Notes under the pieces: generated by a model
Databases searched by the model: none
What the model was told of the DNA's origin: nothing
Seen by the model: the letters and a program-made list of their open reading frames with translations, nothing else
Shown: positions 6,270-12,890 of the stretch, piece by piece
Numbering within the stretch: position 1 is the stretch's first letter
Layout: each line of letters begins with the position of its first letter
Source: T1Sed10-7 sp046483565
Lineage (GTDB): Bacteria; Actinomycetota; Nitriliruptoria; Nitriliruptorales; Nitriliruptoraceae
Length of the DNA stretch: 13,425 nucleotides
Assembly (NCBI GenBank): GCA_046483565.1
Contig: JAWOCZ010000191.1
Span: 1-13,425, forward strand
Direction: 5' to 3'
Program-made: the position numbers and the translations under genes

Positions 6270-9026
6270 CTAGGAGCCCGGGACGGCGAACCCAGCAGTG
6301 GCACCGGTGGTGGTCTCCAACGCCACGAGCTCGGTGAGCTCACCGGTGTCCTCGGGCAAGGTCCAGGTGAACCGCACGACGGTGTCGGAGGGGACCACGG
6401 TGCCGACCCGACGGTCGCCGTGGCCGTGCGCCGCCGGCATCTGGTCATCGGCGCCCATGTCCGCCCCGGCGGAACCTGCCCCCTCGGACGGCAACGTCGG
6501 GGTCACCATCGAGGCCTGGTCCTCGGGGACGAGCAGGAACTCGGCCGGGCGGTCGGAGACCAGCTCGAAGGTCAGCTTCTCCCCCGGCTCCGCGACGATC
6601 CGTTCGACCGAGAGGCCGTCGCTGAGCTCCACCGGAACGATGCGACCGGGCAGGAGGTTGCGCTGGAACTCCACGCCGGCCAGCACCACGAGGACGATCA
6701 GGCCCACGAAGGCCGCCCGGAGCCCCCACGCCTCGGCGTGCTCGCGGGGGGTCGGGCTCGGTGCCCGCAGCCCCCGGAACTGCCGGAGCCTGAGCGAGTT
6801 GGTCACCACGAACACCGAGGAGAAGCCCATCGCGAAGGCGGCGACCATGGGGTTGAGGAACCCCGCCGCAGCCAGCGGGATGGCGGCGGTGTTGTAGCCG
6901 AAGGCCCAGACCAGGTTGCCGCGTATCGTCCTGAGCGTCCGCCGTGACAGGGCCACGGCGTCGGCGGCGGCGCGCAGGTCGCCGGAGACGAGGGTGACCT
7001 CGCCGGCCTCGATGGCGACGTCGGTGCCGGTCCCCATGGCGATACCGAGGTCAGCACGGGCCAGCGCCGGAGCGTCGTTGACCCCGTCTCCGACCATGGC
7101 GACGAGGTGACCCTCGTCCTGGAGCTCCCGGACGACCTGCTCCTTGTCCTGCGGGAGCACCTCGGCGATCACCTCGTCGATGCCGACGTCGGCCGCGACG
7201 GCTCGGGCGGTGGTGTGGTTGTCACCCGTGACCAGCACGGTGGTCAGGCCGAGCTCCTGCAGGGCGGCGACGGCCTCGCGCGAGTGCGGCTTGATCCGAT
7301 CGGCGACCGCCAGCACGAGCTCCGCCGTCCCGGCACGACCGGCGAGCACCGCGGTACGGCCGACCTGCTCCGTGGCGGTGCGGCGGGCCTCCAGGTCCTC
7401 GGGGACCGTCCAACCCCGCTCGACGAACAGGCTGGCCCGGCCGACGAGGACCTCCTGGCCGTCCACCTCGCCGGTCACGCCGAGGCCCGGGAGTGCGCGG
7501 AAGGCCGCGACCTCGGGCAGCGTCGTGGCGTCGAGGCGCTGACGGAGCCCGGCAGCGATGGCGCGGGCGATGGGGTGCTCCGAGGCATCCTCCACCGCGG
7601 CGACGGCACCGAGCAGCTGCTGGTGGTCAGCGGCGCCGACGGTGTCCGCTACCTCGACATCGGTCAACGTCATCCGACCCTCGGTGACGGTGCCGGTCTT
7701 GTCCAGCAGCACGGTGTCCACCGTGCGCGTGGACTCGAGGACCTCGGCGCCCTTGATCAGCACCCCGAGGGAGGCCCCGCGGCCCGTGCCCACCATGATC
7801 GCGGTCGGGGTCGCCAGTCCGAGCGCACAGGGGCAGGCGATCACCAGCACCGCCACGGCGCGGGTGATGGCATCGGAGACACCGAGACCCGAGACGATCC
7901 AGAAGCCGAAGGTGGCGGCGGCGAGCACCAGCACGATCGGGACGAAGACCGCCGAGACGCGATCGACCAGCGCCTCGATCGGCGCCTTGCCACCCTGGGC
8001 CTGGGCGACCAGGTCGACGATCTGCGCGAGCAGGGTCTGGTTGCCGACCGCCGTCAGCTCGACGATCAATCGGCCCGACTCGTTGACCGTTCCCCCGACG
8101 ACCTCATCGCCCTCGCCGACCTCCACGGGGACCGGCTCCCCCGTGATCATCGAGGTGTCCACCGCGGAGCTGCCCGACGCGACCACCCCGTCACTCGGGA
8201 TCCGCTCACCCGGCCGGACCATGACCCGCATGCCGACGCGGAGCTCCTCGACCGGTAGCTCGGTGCCGTCCTCCAGGGTGGCGGTCTTCGCCCCGAGCTC
8301 GAGCAGACGCTTGATGGCCTGGGAGGACCGCCCCTTGGCGCGGTGCTCGAACACACGGCCCAGCAGGATCGCGGTGATGATCGCCGCCGCGGTCTCGAAG
8401 TAGACCTCCGGCAGACCAGCGACGTTGAGCCGCATGCCCTCGTGGAAGGTCCCGGCACCGAGGAAGAGCAGGGCGACCACCGACCAGCCGTAGGCCACCG
8501 AGGTCCCGAGCGAGACCAGCGTGTCCATCGTGACCTGGCCGTGGCGCAGGTTCATGGCGGCGTTGCGGTGGAACTCCCGCCCGCTGTAGAGCACCACCGG
8601 GGTCGTGAGCGCCCAGACCACCCACTGCCAGCCGGTGAACATCAGGGCCGGGACCATGGAGATCAGCACGGCCGGGACCGTGAACAGCGCAGCGATCGAG
8701 AGGTCGCGACGCAGGCGCACGCGACGCCGCTCGTAGGCCGCGTCGTCATCCGGGACCTCGGGGACCGCGTAGCCGACCTTCTCGATCGCCGCCTTGAACT
8801 CCGCGGGATCCACCTTGGCAGCGTCGTAGGTGACAGCCGCACGATGCGTGGCGAAGTTGACGTTGGCCTGCTCCACGCCGTCGAGCTTGCCGAGCGCCCG
8901 GGAGACCCGGTTCGAGCACGCCGCGCAGGTCATGCCATCGACCGGCAGGACCAGACGGATGGTGTCGGCCGGCGCGGTACGGGTGTCACCGTCGGCGCTG
9001 GTCACGGGATCGGTCTCGGTGGGCAC
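6270..9026 (-). CDS. copA: Cu(I)-translocating P1B-type ATPase with extra C-terminal TM and cupredoxin-like domain
   Basis: Exports Cu(I) from the cytoplasm using ATP. GTG start at 9026 (918 residues), preceded by GAGG 5 nt upstream; it follows the CsoR-like promoter by ~35 nt. Order: one HMA domain with GMTCAAC (Cys34, Cys37); paired TM helices ~109-150, ~170-190 and ~208-224; actuator TGE 295-297; TM ~357-380; CPC 398-400 in the next helix; phosphorylation DKTGT from Asp442; HP 484-485; hinge GDGVNDAP 646-653; last two helices ~705-745 with YN 711-712 and the M-x-x-SS set (Met733, Ser736-737), which define Cu+ specificity (P1B-1). Typical CopA ends near residue 755. Here ~160 more residues follow: a ninth TM helix (~769-787) and a beta-rich domain (~797-918) with an acidic Met/His segment (Met857, Met863, His867, His869). 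With nine helices that domain should lie outside. Probably an operon with the flavoprotein gene. Confidence 0.95.
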   Translation of the reverse strand: MPTETDPVTSADGDTRTAPADTIRLVLPVDGMTCAACSNRVSRALGKLDGVEQANVNFATHRAAVTYDAAKVDPAEFKAAIEKVGYAVPEVPDDDAAYERRRVRLRRDLSIAALFTVPAVLISMVPALMFTGWQWVVWALTTPVVLYSGREFHRNAAMNLRHGQVTMDTLVSLGTSVAYGWSVVALLFLGAGTFHEGMRLNVAGLPEVYFETAAAIITAILLGRVFEHRAKGRSSQAIKRLLELGAKTATLEDGTELPVEELRVGMRVMVRPGERIPSDGVVASGSSAVDTSMITGEPVPVEVGEGDEVVGGTVNESGRLIVELTAVGNQTLLAQIVDLVAQAQGGKAPIEALVDRVSAVFVPIVLVLAAATFGFWIVSGLGVSDAITRAVAVLVIACPCALGLATPTAIMVGTGRGASLGVLIKGAEVLESTRTVDTVLLDKTGTVTEGRMTLTDVEVADTVGAADHQQLLGAVAAVEDASEHPIARAIAAGLRQRLDATTLPEVAAFRALPGLGVTGEVDGQEVLVGRASLFVERGWTVPEDLEARRTATEQVGRTAVLAGRAGTAELVLAVADRIKPHSREAVAALQELGLTTVLVTGDNHTTARAVAADVGIDEVIAEVLPQDKEQVVRELQDEGHLVAMVGDGVNDAPALARADLGIAMGTGTDVAIEAGEVTLVSGDLRAAADAVALSRRTLRTIRGNLVWAFGYNTAAIPLAAAGFLNPMVAAFAMGFSSVFVVTNSLRLRQFRGLRAPSPTPREHAEAWGLRAAFVGLIVLVVLAGVEFQRNLLPGRIVPVELSDGLSVERIVAEPGEKLTFELVSDRPAEFLLVPEDQASMVTPTLPSEGAGSAGADMGADDQMPAAHGHGDRRVGTVVPSDTVVRFTWTLPEDTGELTELVALETTTGATAGFAVPGS

Positions 9027-9067
9027 GCGGACCTCGGGGGGCGGTGGGGATGCGCTCGGTCCCGCGC

Positions 9068-9096
9068 AACGTACCGATACCCCCCAGGGGTAGCAA
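9068..9096 (-). promoter_or_regulatory. Promoter of the copA operon
   Basis: On the minus strand, TTGCTA (complement of 9091-9096) and TACGTT (complement of 9068-9073) are separated by exactly 17 nt. The -35 matches the consensus at 4 of 6 positions, the -10 at 3 of 6. Predicted start is near 9061, giving a leader of ~35 nt before the GTG at 9026. The CsoR-like operator fills most of the spacer, so a bound repressor would block RNA polymerase. Confidence 0.6.
9078..9092. promoter_or_regulatory. CsoR-like copper-responsive operator
   Basis: TACCCC-CCA-GGGGTA is a palindrome with perfect 6-nt half-sites and a 3-nt centre. This matches the general form of CsoR binding sites (TA plus a C run facing a G run plus TA) known upstream of copper ATPase genes. 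It lies 51 nt upstream of the copA start and inside the promoter spacer. Established knowledge: CsoR releases DNA on binding Cu(I), derepressing copA. No csoR gene is in this window, so the regulator would be encoded elsewhere. Confidence 0.7.
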
Positions 9097-9135
9097 GGGC
9101 GCGATGGTCGGCCAGCGAGCGGCCCGACCCGATGC

Positions 9136-9615
9136 TCAGCCGGTGCGATGCAGTTCGGACACCAGGTGCTGGCTCTCGACCCCGGCGTAGGACATCCACA
9201 GCTCCGAGCGCAGCACATCTCCGGTCAGGACGAGGTCACGCCGCACGGCGTCGACCGGCTTGGCCGTCCCGGCCACCCCGATCACCGTGCTCGCCAGGCG
9301 GAGGCTCAGCACCCCGTCGGCGTCCAGCTCGAGCGCGCCCTCCTGGACCTCCGTGAGTCCGAAGCTGTGGGCGAGGAGCAGCTCCACGGTGCCGGCGGTC
9401 GCCGGTCGCAGGAAGCCGTTCTCCGCGTGCATCGGGCGTCCCGAGGCCGGGTCGGAGGTGCGCTGGCTGTAGGCCAGGGCCGGTCCGCCGGAGGCCGTGA
9501 AGACGACCTGCTCGCGGTACCGGAAGGGCTCCACGGTGGGGAAATCGCCATCGCCCTCCCCCACGAAGGTGCCGACGAGGCGTGCCAGCAACGGGTCGAG
9601 CCCGGGCGCCCCCAT
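9136..9615 (-). CDS. Nitrobindin/THAP4-like heme-binding beta-barrel protein (FABP-like, DUF1794)
   Basis: 159-residue protein of the nitrobindin family: a small ten-stranded beta barrel that binds ferric heme and, in characterised members, interacts with NO or isomerises peroxynitrite. The ATG at 9615 overlaps the stop of the upstream FKBP gene in TGATG, and the protein starts as family members do. Visible family features: GTFVGEGDGDFP at 15-26 (usual form GxWxGxGxGxYP), YREQVVF at 33-39, LAYSQRTSD at 47-55, HAENGFLR at 63-70, LLLAHSFGLTEV at 79-90, and QHLVSELHR at 149-157, where His150 lies nine residues from the end, as does the proximal heme ligand in the mycobacterial protein. The first-motif Trp is replaced by Phe17. 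No signal peptide, so cytoplasmic. Translation is probably coupled to the FKBP gene. Confidence 0.85.
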   Translation of the reverse strand: MGAPGLDPLLARLVGTFVGEGDGDFPTVEPFRYREQVVFTASGGPALAYSQRTSDPASGRPMHAENGFLRPATAGTVELLLAHSFGLTEVQEGALELDADGVLSLRLASTVIGVAGTAKPVDAVRRDLVLTGDVLRSELWMSYAGVESQHLVSELHRTG

Positions 9616-10139
9616 CAGCTGACCCCCACGAGATCCACCACGAAGACCAGCGTCTCGTCCGGGCCGATCACCCCACCGGCACCACGATCGCCGTAGGCCA
9701 GCTCGGGTGGGATCGTGATGATCCGCCGACCACCGACACGCATGCCCTCCACGCCCTGCTCCCATCCGGGGATGACGCGTCCGGCGCCCAGCTCGAACTC
9801 CAGCGCCTGACCACGTTCCCACGAGGCGTCGAACTCACCGCCATCGGACCAACGCACGCCGACGTACTGCACCGACAACAGATCGCCCTGCGTCGCCTGG
9901 GCACCCTCACCGACGACCACGTCCTCGGTTACGAGCTGTGTCGGCGGCATGGTCCCGTCCGCCGGCACCAGCCCCTCGGTGACCGGGCGCTCGCCCAGGT
10001 CCTGCGCCACGGCGTCCCCTTCCTGTCCGTCGCCCTCGGTGACGGTGCCGTCGTCACCGCAGCCGGCCAGCAGCAGGATGAGCCCGACGACGAGCACCAG
10101 CGGCGACGGTAGCAAGCGACCGGACATCGCACGTTTCAC
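9615..10139 (-). CDS. FKBP-type peptidyl-prolyl isomerase lipoprotein
   Basis: 174-residue exported lipoprotein with one FKBP domain, expected to catalyse proline cis-trans isomerisation on the outer face of the membrane. GTG start at 10139 with GGGAG 9 nt upstream; the ATG four codons on lacks a well-spaced site. Residues 1-27 are a signal peptide ending in the lipobox LAGC (lipidated Cys27). An acidic, flexible linker (~28-68) leads to the FKBP domain (~70-174). Conserved pocket residues are present: Tyr92 (VQYVG), Phe103-Asp104, Val122-Ile123, Trp126 and Tyr149 (AYGDRG), with Phe166 on the last strand. First gene of a two-gene unit with the nitrobindin-like protein; divergent from the exchanger gene. 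Confidence 0.93.
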   Translation of the reverse strand: MKRAMSGRLLPSPLVLVVGLILLLAGCGDDGTVTEGDGQEGDAVAQDLGERPVTEGLVPADGTMPPTQLVTEDVVVGEGAQATQGDLLSVQYVGVRWSDGGEFDASWERGQALEFELGAGRVIPGWEQGVEGMRVGGRRIITIPPELAYGDRGAGGVIGPDETLVFVVDLVGVS

Positions 10140-10248
10140 GTTGATGATCTCCCAGCTGCCTCGGACCTGGCGATCGCTCCGGCAGCGACGGCGCCAACGG
10201 CGGCGACAGCTTCGGCGGGAGCGACGGTACCGGTGGCCGGTGGCCCGG

Positions 10249-10254
10249 TAGTGT
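10249..10254 (+). promoter_or_regulatory. Candidate -10 element for leaderless exchanger mRNA
   Basis: TAGTGT fits the TANNNT -10 pattern and ends 7 nt before the ATG at 10262, the spacing expected if transcription starts at the A of the start codon. No Shine-Dalgarno sequence is visible before that ATG, and leaderless mRNAs are common in actinobacteria. There is no good -35. The rest of the 122-nt divergent region (10140-10261) shows nothing clear. Confidence 0.35.
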
Positions 10255-10261
10255 GCCGGCG

Positions 10262-11224
10262 ATGTTGCTCCCCGTTCTCGGCATCGTGCTCGGTCTCGCG
10301 CTGCTCACCGTGGCCGCGGACCAGTTCGTCGTCGGCGCGACCCGGATCGCCGCGCGGCTGCGCGTGTCCACGGTGGTGATCGGCGCCGTGGTCATCGGCT
10401 TCGGCACCAGCGCGCCCGAGCTGGTCGTCTCCGTGCTGGCTGGCCTGCAGGGCTCGCTCGAGCTGGCCGTCGGCAACATCGTGGGGTCCAACGTCGCCAA
10501 CCTGACCCTGGTGCTCGGCGTCGCCGCACTGATCGCCCCGGTGGTCGTGAGCTCGCCCGTGCTCCGGCGCGAGGCACCGCTGTCCCTCGGGCTGGTCCTG
10601 CTCCTCGGGCTGCTGCTGCAGTCGGGCACGTTGACCCGCCTCGACGGCGTGCTGCTGTTCGGCGGGCTGGTCATCGCCCTGTCGATCACCCTGTGGTCCG
10701 CGCGGCGGTCGAGCGGTCTCGCCGCGCTCCCCACGGCCGATGCGGTACAGGAGTTCCTCGAGGAAGGCAGCCGACTCTCCCTGCCTCGTGAGTCGATCAG
10801 GACCGTGCTCGGGTTGCTCGGCACCCTCGGGGCGGCGCAGCTGTTGGTCGTCTCGGCCTCCACCGTCGCGCGCGAACTCGGGCTCAGCGAGGCCTTCATC
10901 GGGCTCACGGTCGTCGCGATCGGGACCTCACTACCCGAACTGGCGACCGCCGTGCAGGCCGCTCGTCGCCAGGAGACGGACCTGCTGATCGGCAACCTGC
11001 TCGGCAGCAACCTGTTCAACAGCGGAGCGGTGGCGGCGGCGGCCGCGTTCTCGGGCGCCGGCCAGACGCTCGGCCCGTCGATCACCGGCGTTGGCACGGT
11101 GCTCATGGTCGGGGTGGCGGCGCTGGCCACCGTGTTCATGGCCACCGGCCGCCGGGTCCACCGCCTCGAGGCCATCGTCCTTCTCGCGCTGTACGCCGGC
11201 ACCCTGCCGCTGCTCGCCGACTGA
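10262..11224 (+). CDS. CaCA-family sodium/calcium exchanger-like antiporter
   Basis: 320-residue integral membrane antiporter of the Ca2+:cation (CaCA) family, YrbG-like, exchanging Ca2+ for Na+ or H+ across the cytoplasmic membrane. About ten hydrophobic segments are visible, in two homologous halves. The alpha-1 repeat has GFGTSAPE (46-53) and GNIVGSNVANL (71-81); the alpha-2 repeat has AIGTSLPE (219-226) and GNLLGSNLFN (244-253). The acidic residues Glu53 and Glu226 are the ion ligands of the family. The two halves are joined by a hydrophilic cytoplasmic loop (~145-180). I prefer the ATG at 10262 over an in-frame GTG at 10253, because the latter would lie within the candidate -10 element. 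The stop overlaps the GpgS start (TGATG), so the two are likely translated in coupling. The transported ion cannot be settled from sequence. Confidence 0.93.
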   Translation: MLLPVLGIVLGLALLTVAADQFVVGATRIAARLRVSTVVIGAVVIGFGTSAPELVVSVLAGLQGSLELAVGNIVGSNVANLTLVLGVAALIAPVVVSSPVLRREAPLSLGLVLLLGLLLQSGTLTRLDGVLLFGGLVIALSITLWSARRSSGLAALPTADAVQEFLEEGSRLSLPRESIRTVLGLLGTLGAAQLLVVSASTVARELGLSEAFIGLTVVAIGTSLPELATAVQAARRQETDLLIGNLLGSNLFNSGAVAAAAAFSGAGQTLGPSITGVGTVLMVGVAALATVFMATGRRVHRLEAIVLLALYAGTLPLLAD

Positions 11225-12186
11225 TGTCCGCACGGGAGGACACCGGACCCCCGCCGCCACGGGGTCGCCCGATCGTGTCGCACACGCGGTTCGACCCCGA
11301 TCGGCTGCGCGCACGGCTACGGGCCACCGGCGAGCGTGTGAGCGTGGTGCTCCCCGCCCGCAACGAGGTGGCCACGGTCGGGGAGGTGGTCGACACGATC
11401 CGTCGCACGCTCGTCGACAGGACCGGCCTGGTGGACGAGCTGCTGGTCGTGGACGCCGGCTCCGAGGACGGCACCGCCGAGGTGGCACGCGCCGCCGGTG
11501 CCCGTGTGGTCCGGCAGGCCGATGTGCTGCCCCACCTCGGCACCTCGCCCGGCAAGGGCGAGGCCATGTGGAAGGGCCTCGCGGCGGCGCGAGGTGAGGT
11601 GCTGATCTACCTCGACGCCGACATCGTGGACATCGACCCGCGGTTCGTGATCGGGCTGCTGGGACCGCTGCTGCACGACACGGGCGTCGAGCTCACCAAA
11701 GCCGTCTACGACCGGCCCCTGGCGCTCGAGGGCCAGGTGCAGGGCTCTGGGGGAGGCCGGGTGACCGAACTGCTGGCGCGACCGGCCCTGGCGTTGTGGT
11801 TCCCCGCACTGGCGGGGATCGCCCAGCCGCTGTCCGGCGAGATCGCCGCGCGGCGGAGCCTGCTCGAGACACTGCCCTTCGTCCGGGGCTACGGCGTCGA
11901 GGTGGCGATGCTCATCGACGTCGCCGAGCGGTACGGCATCGATGCGATCGCCCAGGTCGACCTCGGCCGACGCACCCACGACCACCAGAGCCTGCCGGCC
12001 CTGGGGCGCATGGCCGGTGAGCTGCTCCAGGTGCTGGCGGATCGGCGCGCCGGCAGCGGGACCGAGCTGCCCTCGGAGCTGGTGCTGTGGCAGCCCGTCC
12101 GGGACGGCACCGGTCGACTCGACCTCGAACCCTCTGTCATCGCTGCGTCCCAGCGGCCCCCGCTGCGCGACATCGCGCCGGGGTGA
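11224..12186 (+). CDS. gpgS: Glucosyl-3-phosphoglycerate synthase (GT81)
   Basis: 320-residue GT-A retaining glycosyltransferase that transfers glucose from a nucleotide donor to 3-phosphoglycerate. The product is the precursor of glucosylglycerate and, in mycobacteria, of methylglucose lipopolysaccharides. The N-terminal nucleotide-binding part has VSVVLPARNE (39-48) and DELLVVDAGSEDGT (71-84). SPGKGEAMW (108-116) holds Lys111, and the metal-binding DAD is at 131-133. GGGRVTELLARP (176-187) and RGYGVEVAML (221-230, with Glu226) are hallmark GpgS segments, and His252 in GRRTHDH aligns with the catalytic-site His of the mycobacterial enzyme. Length matches the family. The first ~20 residues are Pro-rich and disordered. 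The ATG overlaps the exchanger stop by one base (TGATG). No GpgP phosphatase gene lies in the window. Alternative: a mannosyl-transferring homologue (MpgS-like); GpgS fits better. Confidence 0.88.
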   Translation: MSAREDTGPPPPRGRPIVSHTRFDPDRLRARLRATGERVSVVLPARNEVATVGEVVDTIRRTLVDRTGLVDELLVVDAGSEDGTAEVARAAGARVVRQADVLPHLGTSPGKGEAMWKGLAAARGEVLIYLDADIVDIDPRFVIGLLGPLLHDTGVELTKAVYDRPLALEGQVQGSGGGRVTELLARPALALWFPALAGIAQPLSGEIAARRSLLETLPFVRGYGVEVAMLIDVAERYGIDAIAQVDLGRRTHDHQSLPALGRMAGELLQVLADRRAGSGTELPSELVLWQPVRDGTGRLDLEPSVIAASQRPPLRDIAPG

Positions 12187-12226
12187 CGCAGCGCCCGGCG
12201 GACGGGTCGGGACCCTGCCACCGCCG

Positions 12227-12256
12227 GTGACCTCACCTGCCTACCGGCGCTACGGT
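12227..12256 (+). promoter_or_regulatory. Candidate promoter of the response-regulator gene
   Basis: GTGACC (12227-12232, 4 of 6 matches to the -35 consensus) and TACGGT (12251-12256, 3 of 6 to the -10) are 18 nt apart in the 174-nt gap after gpgS. The start would be near 12263, giving a ~98-nt leader. Moderate to weak evidence; it implies the regulator is not simply cotranscribed with gpgS. Confidence 0.3.
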
Positions 12257-12269
12257 GCATCGCGTCGGC

Positions 12270-12282
12270 TCACCCTGGGTGA
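12270..12282. promoter_or_regulatory. Perfect palindrome in the response-regulator leader
   Basis: TCACCC-T-GGGTGA is a perfect 6+1+6 inverted repeat just downstream of the candidate start site. It could be an operator. The one-base centre makes it a poor hairpin. A site with the same CACCC-N-GGGTG core lies upstream of the RimK-like gene. Confidence 0.3.
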
Positions 12283-12360
12283 CCGGACCCACGCCCGGCA
12301 GCGAGTGGGGGCGCGGCTGTCAGCGAGGCCGGTGCGGTCGGCGTCGGGAGGGGTCGTCTC

Positions 12361-12804
12361 ATGGCCAACGAGCGAGGCACGGTCCTGGTCGTCGATGACG
12401 AGCCGGACGTGCTCCTGCTCTGTCGCGTCAACCTCGAGTTCGAGGGCTACGAGGTGGTCGAGGCACGTGACGGCGATGAGGCGATGACACGCCTGCGTGA
12501 GACGTCACCGGACGTCGTGCTGCTCGACGTCATGCTGCCGCGGCTGGACGGCTGGCAGGTCCTCAGCGCCATCAAGGCGGATGAGGAGCTGAAGGATCTC
12601 CCCGTCGTGATGCTGACGGCCATGGTCCAGGAGCAGGATCAGCTCCTCGGCTGGTCCCGGGGAGCGGCCGACTACCTCACCAAACCCTTCTCGCCACTGG
12701 CCCTCTCGCAGGTCCTGGAGGACGTGCTCGCCACGACCCCGGAGGAGGAGGAAGGCCGACGCCGTCTCATCCTCGAGAAGCTGCGGACGGCCGACGACAC
12801 CTGA
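12361..12804 (+). CDS. Stand-alone receiver-domain response regulator
   Basis: 147-residue CheY-like protein made of a single REC domain with no output domain. The ATG at 12361 has the strong ribosome-binding site GGGAGGGG (12346-12353). Phosphorylation-site residues are all present: acidic pair Asp12-Asp13, phospho-acceptor Asp56 (VVLLDVMLP), Thr86 (VVMLTA) and Lys108 (YLTKPF), so it should be phosphorylated by a histidine kinase. After the receiver (to ~125), a ~20-residue charged helix (EEEEGRRRLILEKLR) forms the tail. No kinase is encoded in the window, so it is an orphan here. It could act by protein-protein contact within a phosphorelay; its target is unknown. Confidence 0.92.
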   Translation: MANERGTVLVVDDEPDVLLLCRVNLEFEGYEVVEARDGDEAMTRLRETSPDVVLLDVMLPRLDGWQVLSAIKADEELKDLPVVMLTAMVQEQDQLLGWSRGAADYLTKPFSPLALSQVLEDVLATTPEEEEGRRRLILEKLRTADDT

Positions 12805-12890
12805 CCCGGCTCGGGTTCGGCTGCTGCGGCCCTTCGAGTGCCGACCGACTGGAGCCGCAGAGCCGGCGGACAGCAGCCGGGTGCAGCGGC

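Noticed and set aside
7107..8258. 383-codon plus-strand open frame inside copA
   Set aside because: Antisense shadow of a strongly conserved P-type ATPase; composition is His/Arg/Gly/Asp-rich with no domain.
9027..9218. N-terminal extension of CopA (frame stays open to 9218, Cys-rich start)
   Set aside because: It would run through the CsoR-like operator and promoter and into the end of the nitrobindin-like gene; GTG 9026 has a ribosome-binding site and gives a normal N-terminus before the HMA domain.
12204..12215. Terminator after gpgS (GGGT-CGGG-ACCC)
   Set aside because: A 4-bp stem without a T tract is too weak to call.
12804..12816. Terminator after the response regulator (ACCCG-GCT-CGGGT)
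   Set aside because: Only a 5-bp stem with a 3-nt loop and no following T tract; not distinguishable from chance in GC-rich DNA.
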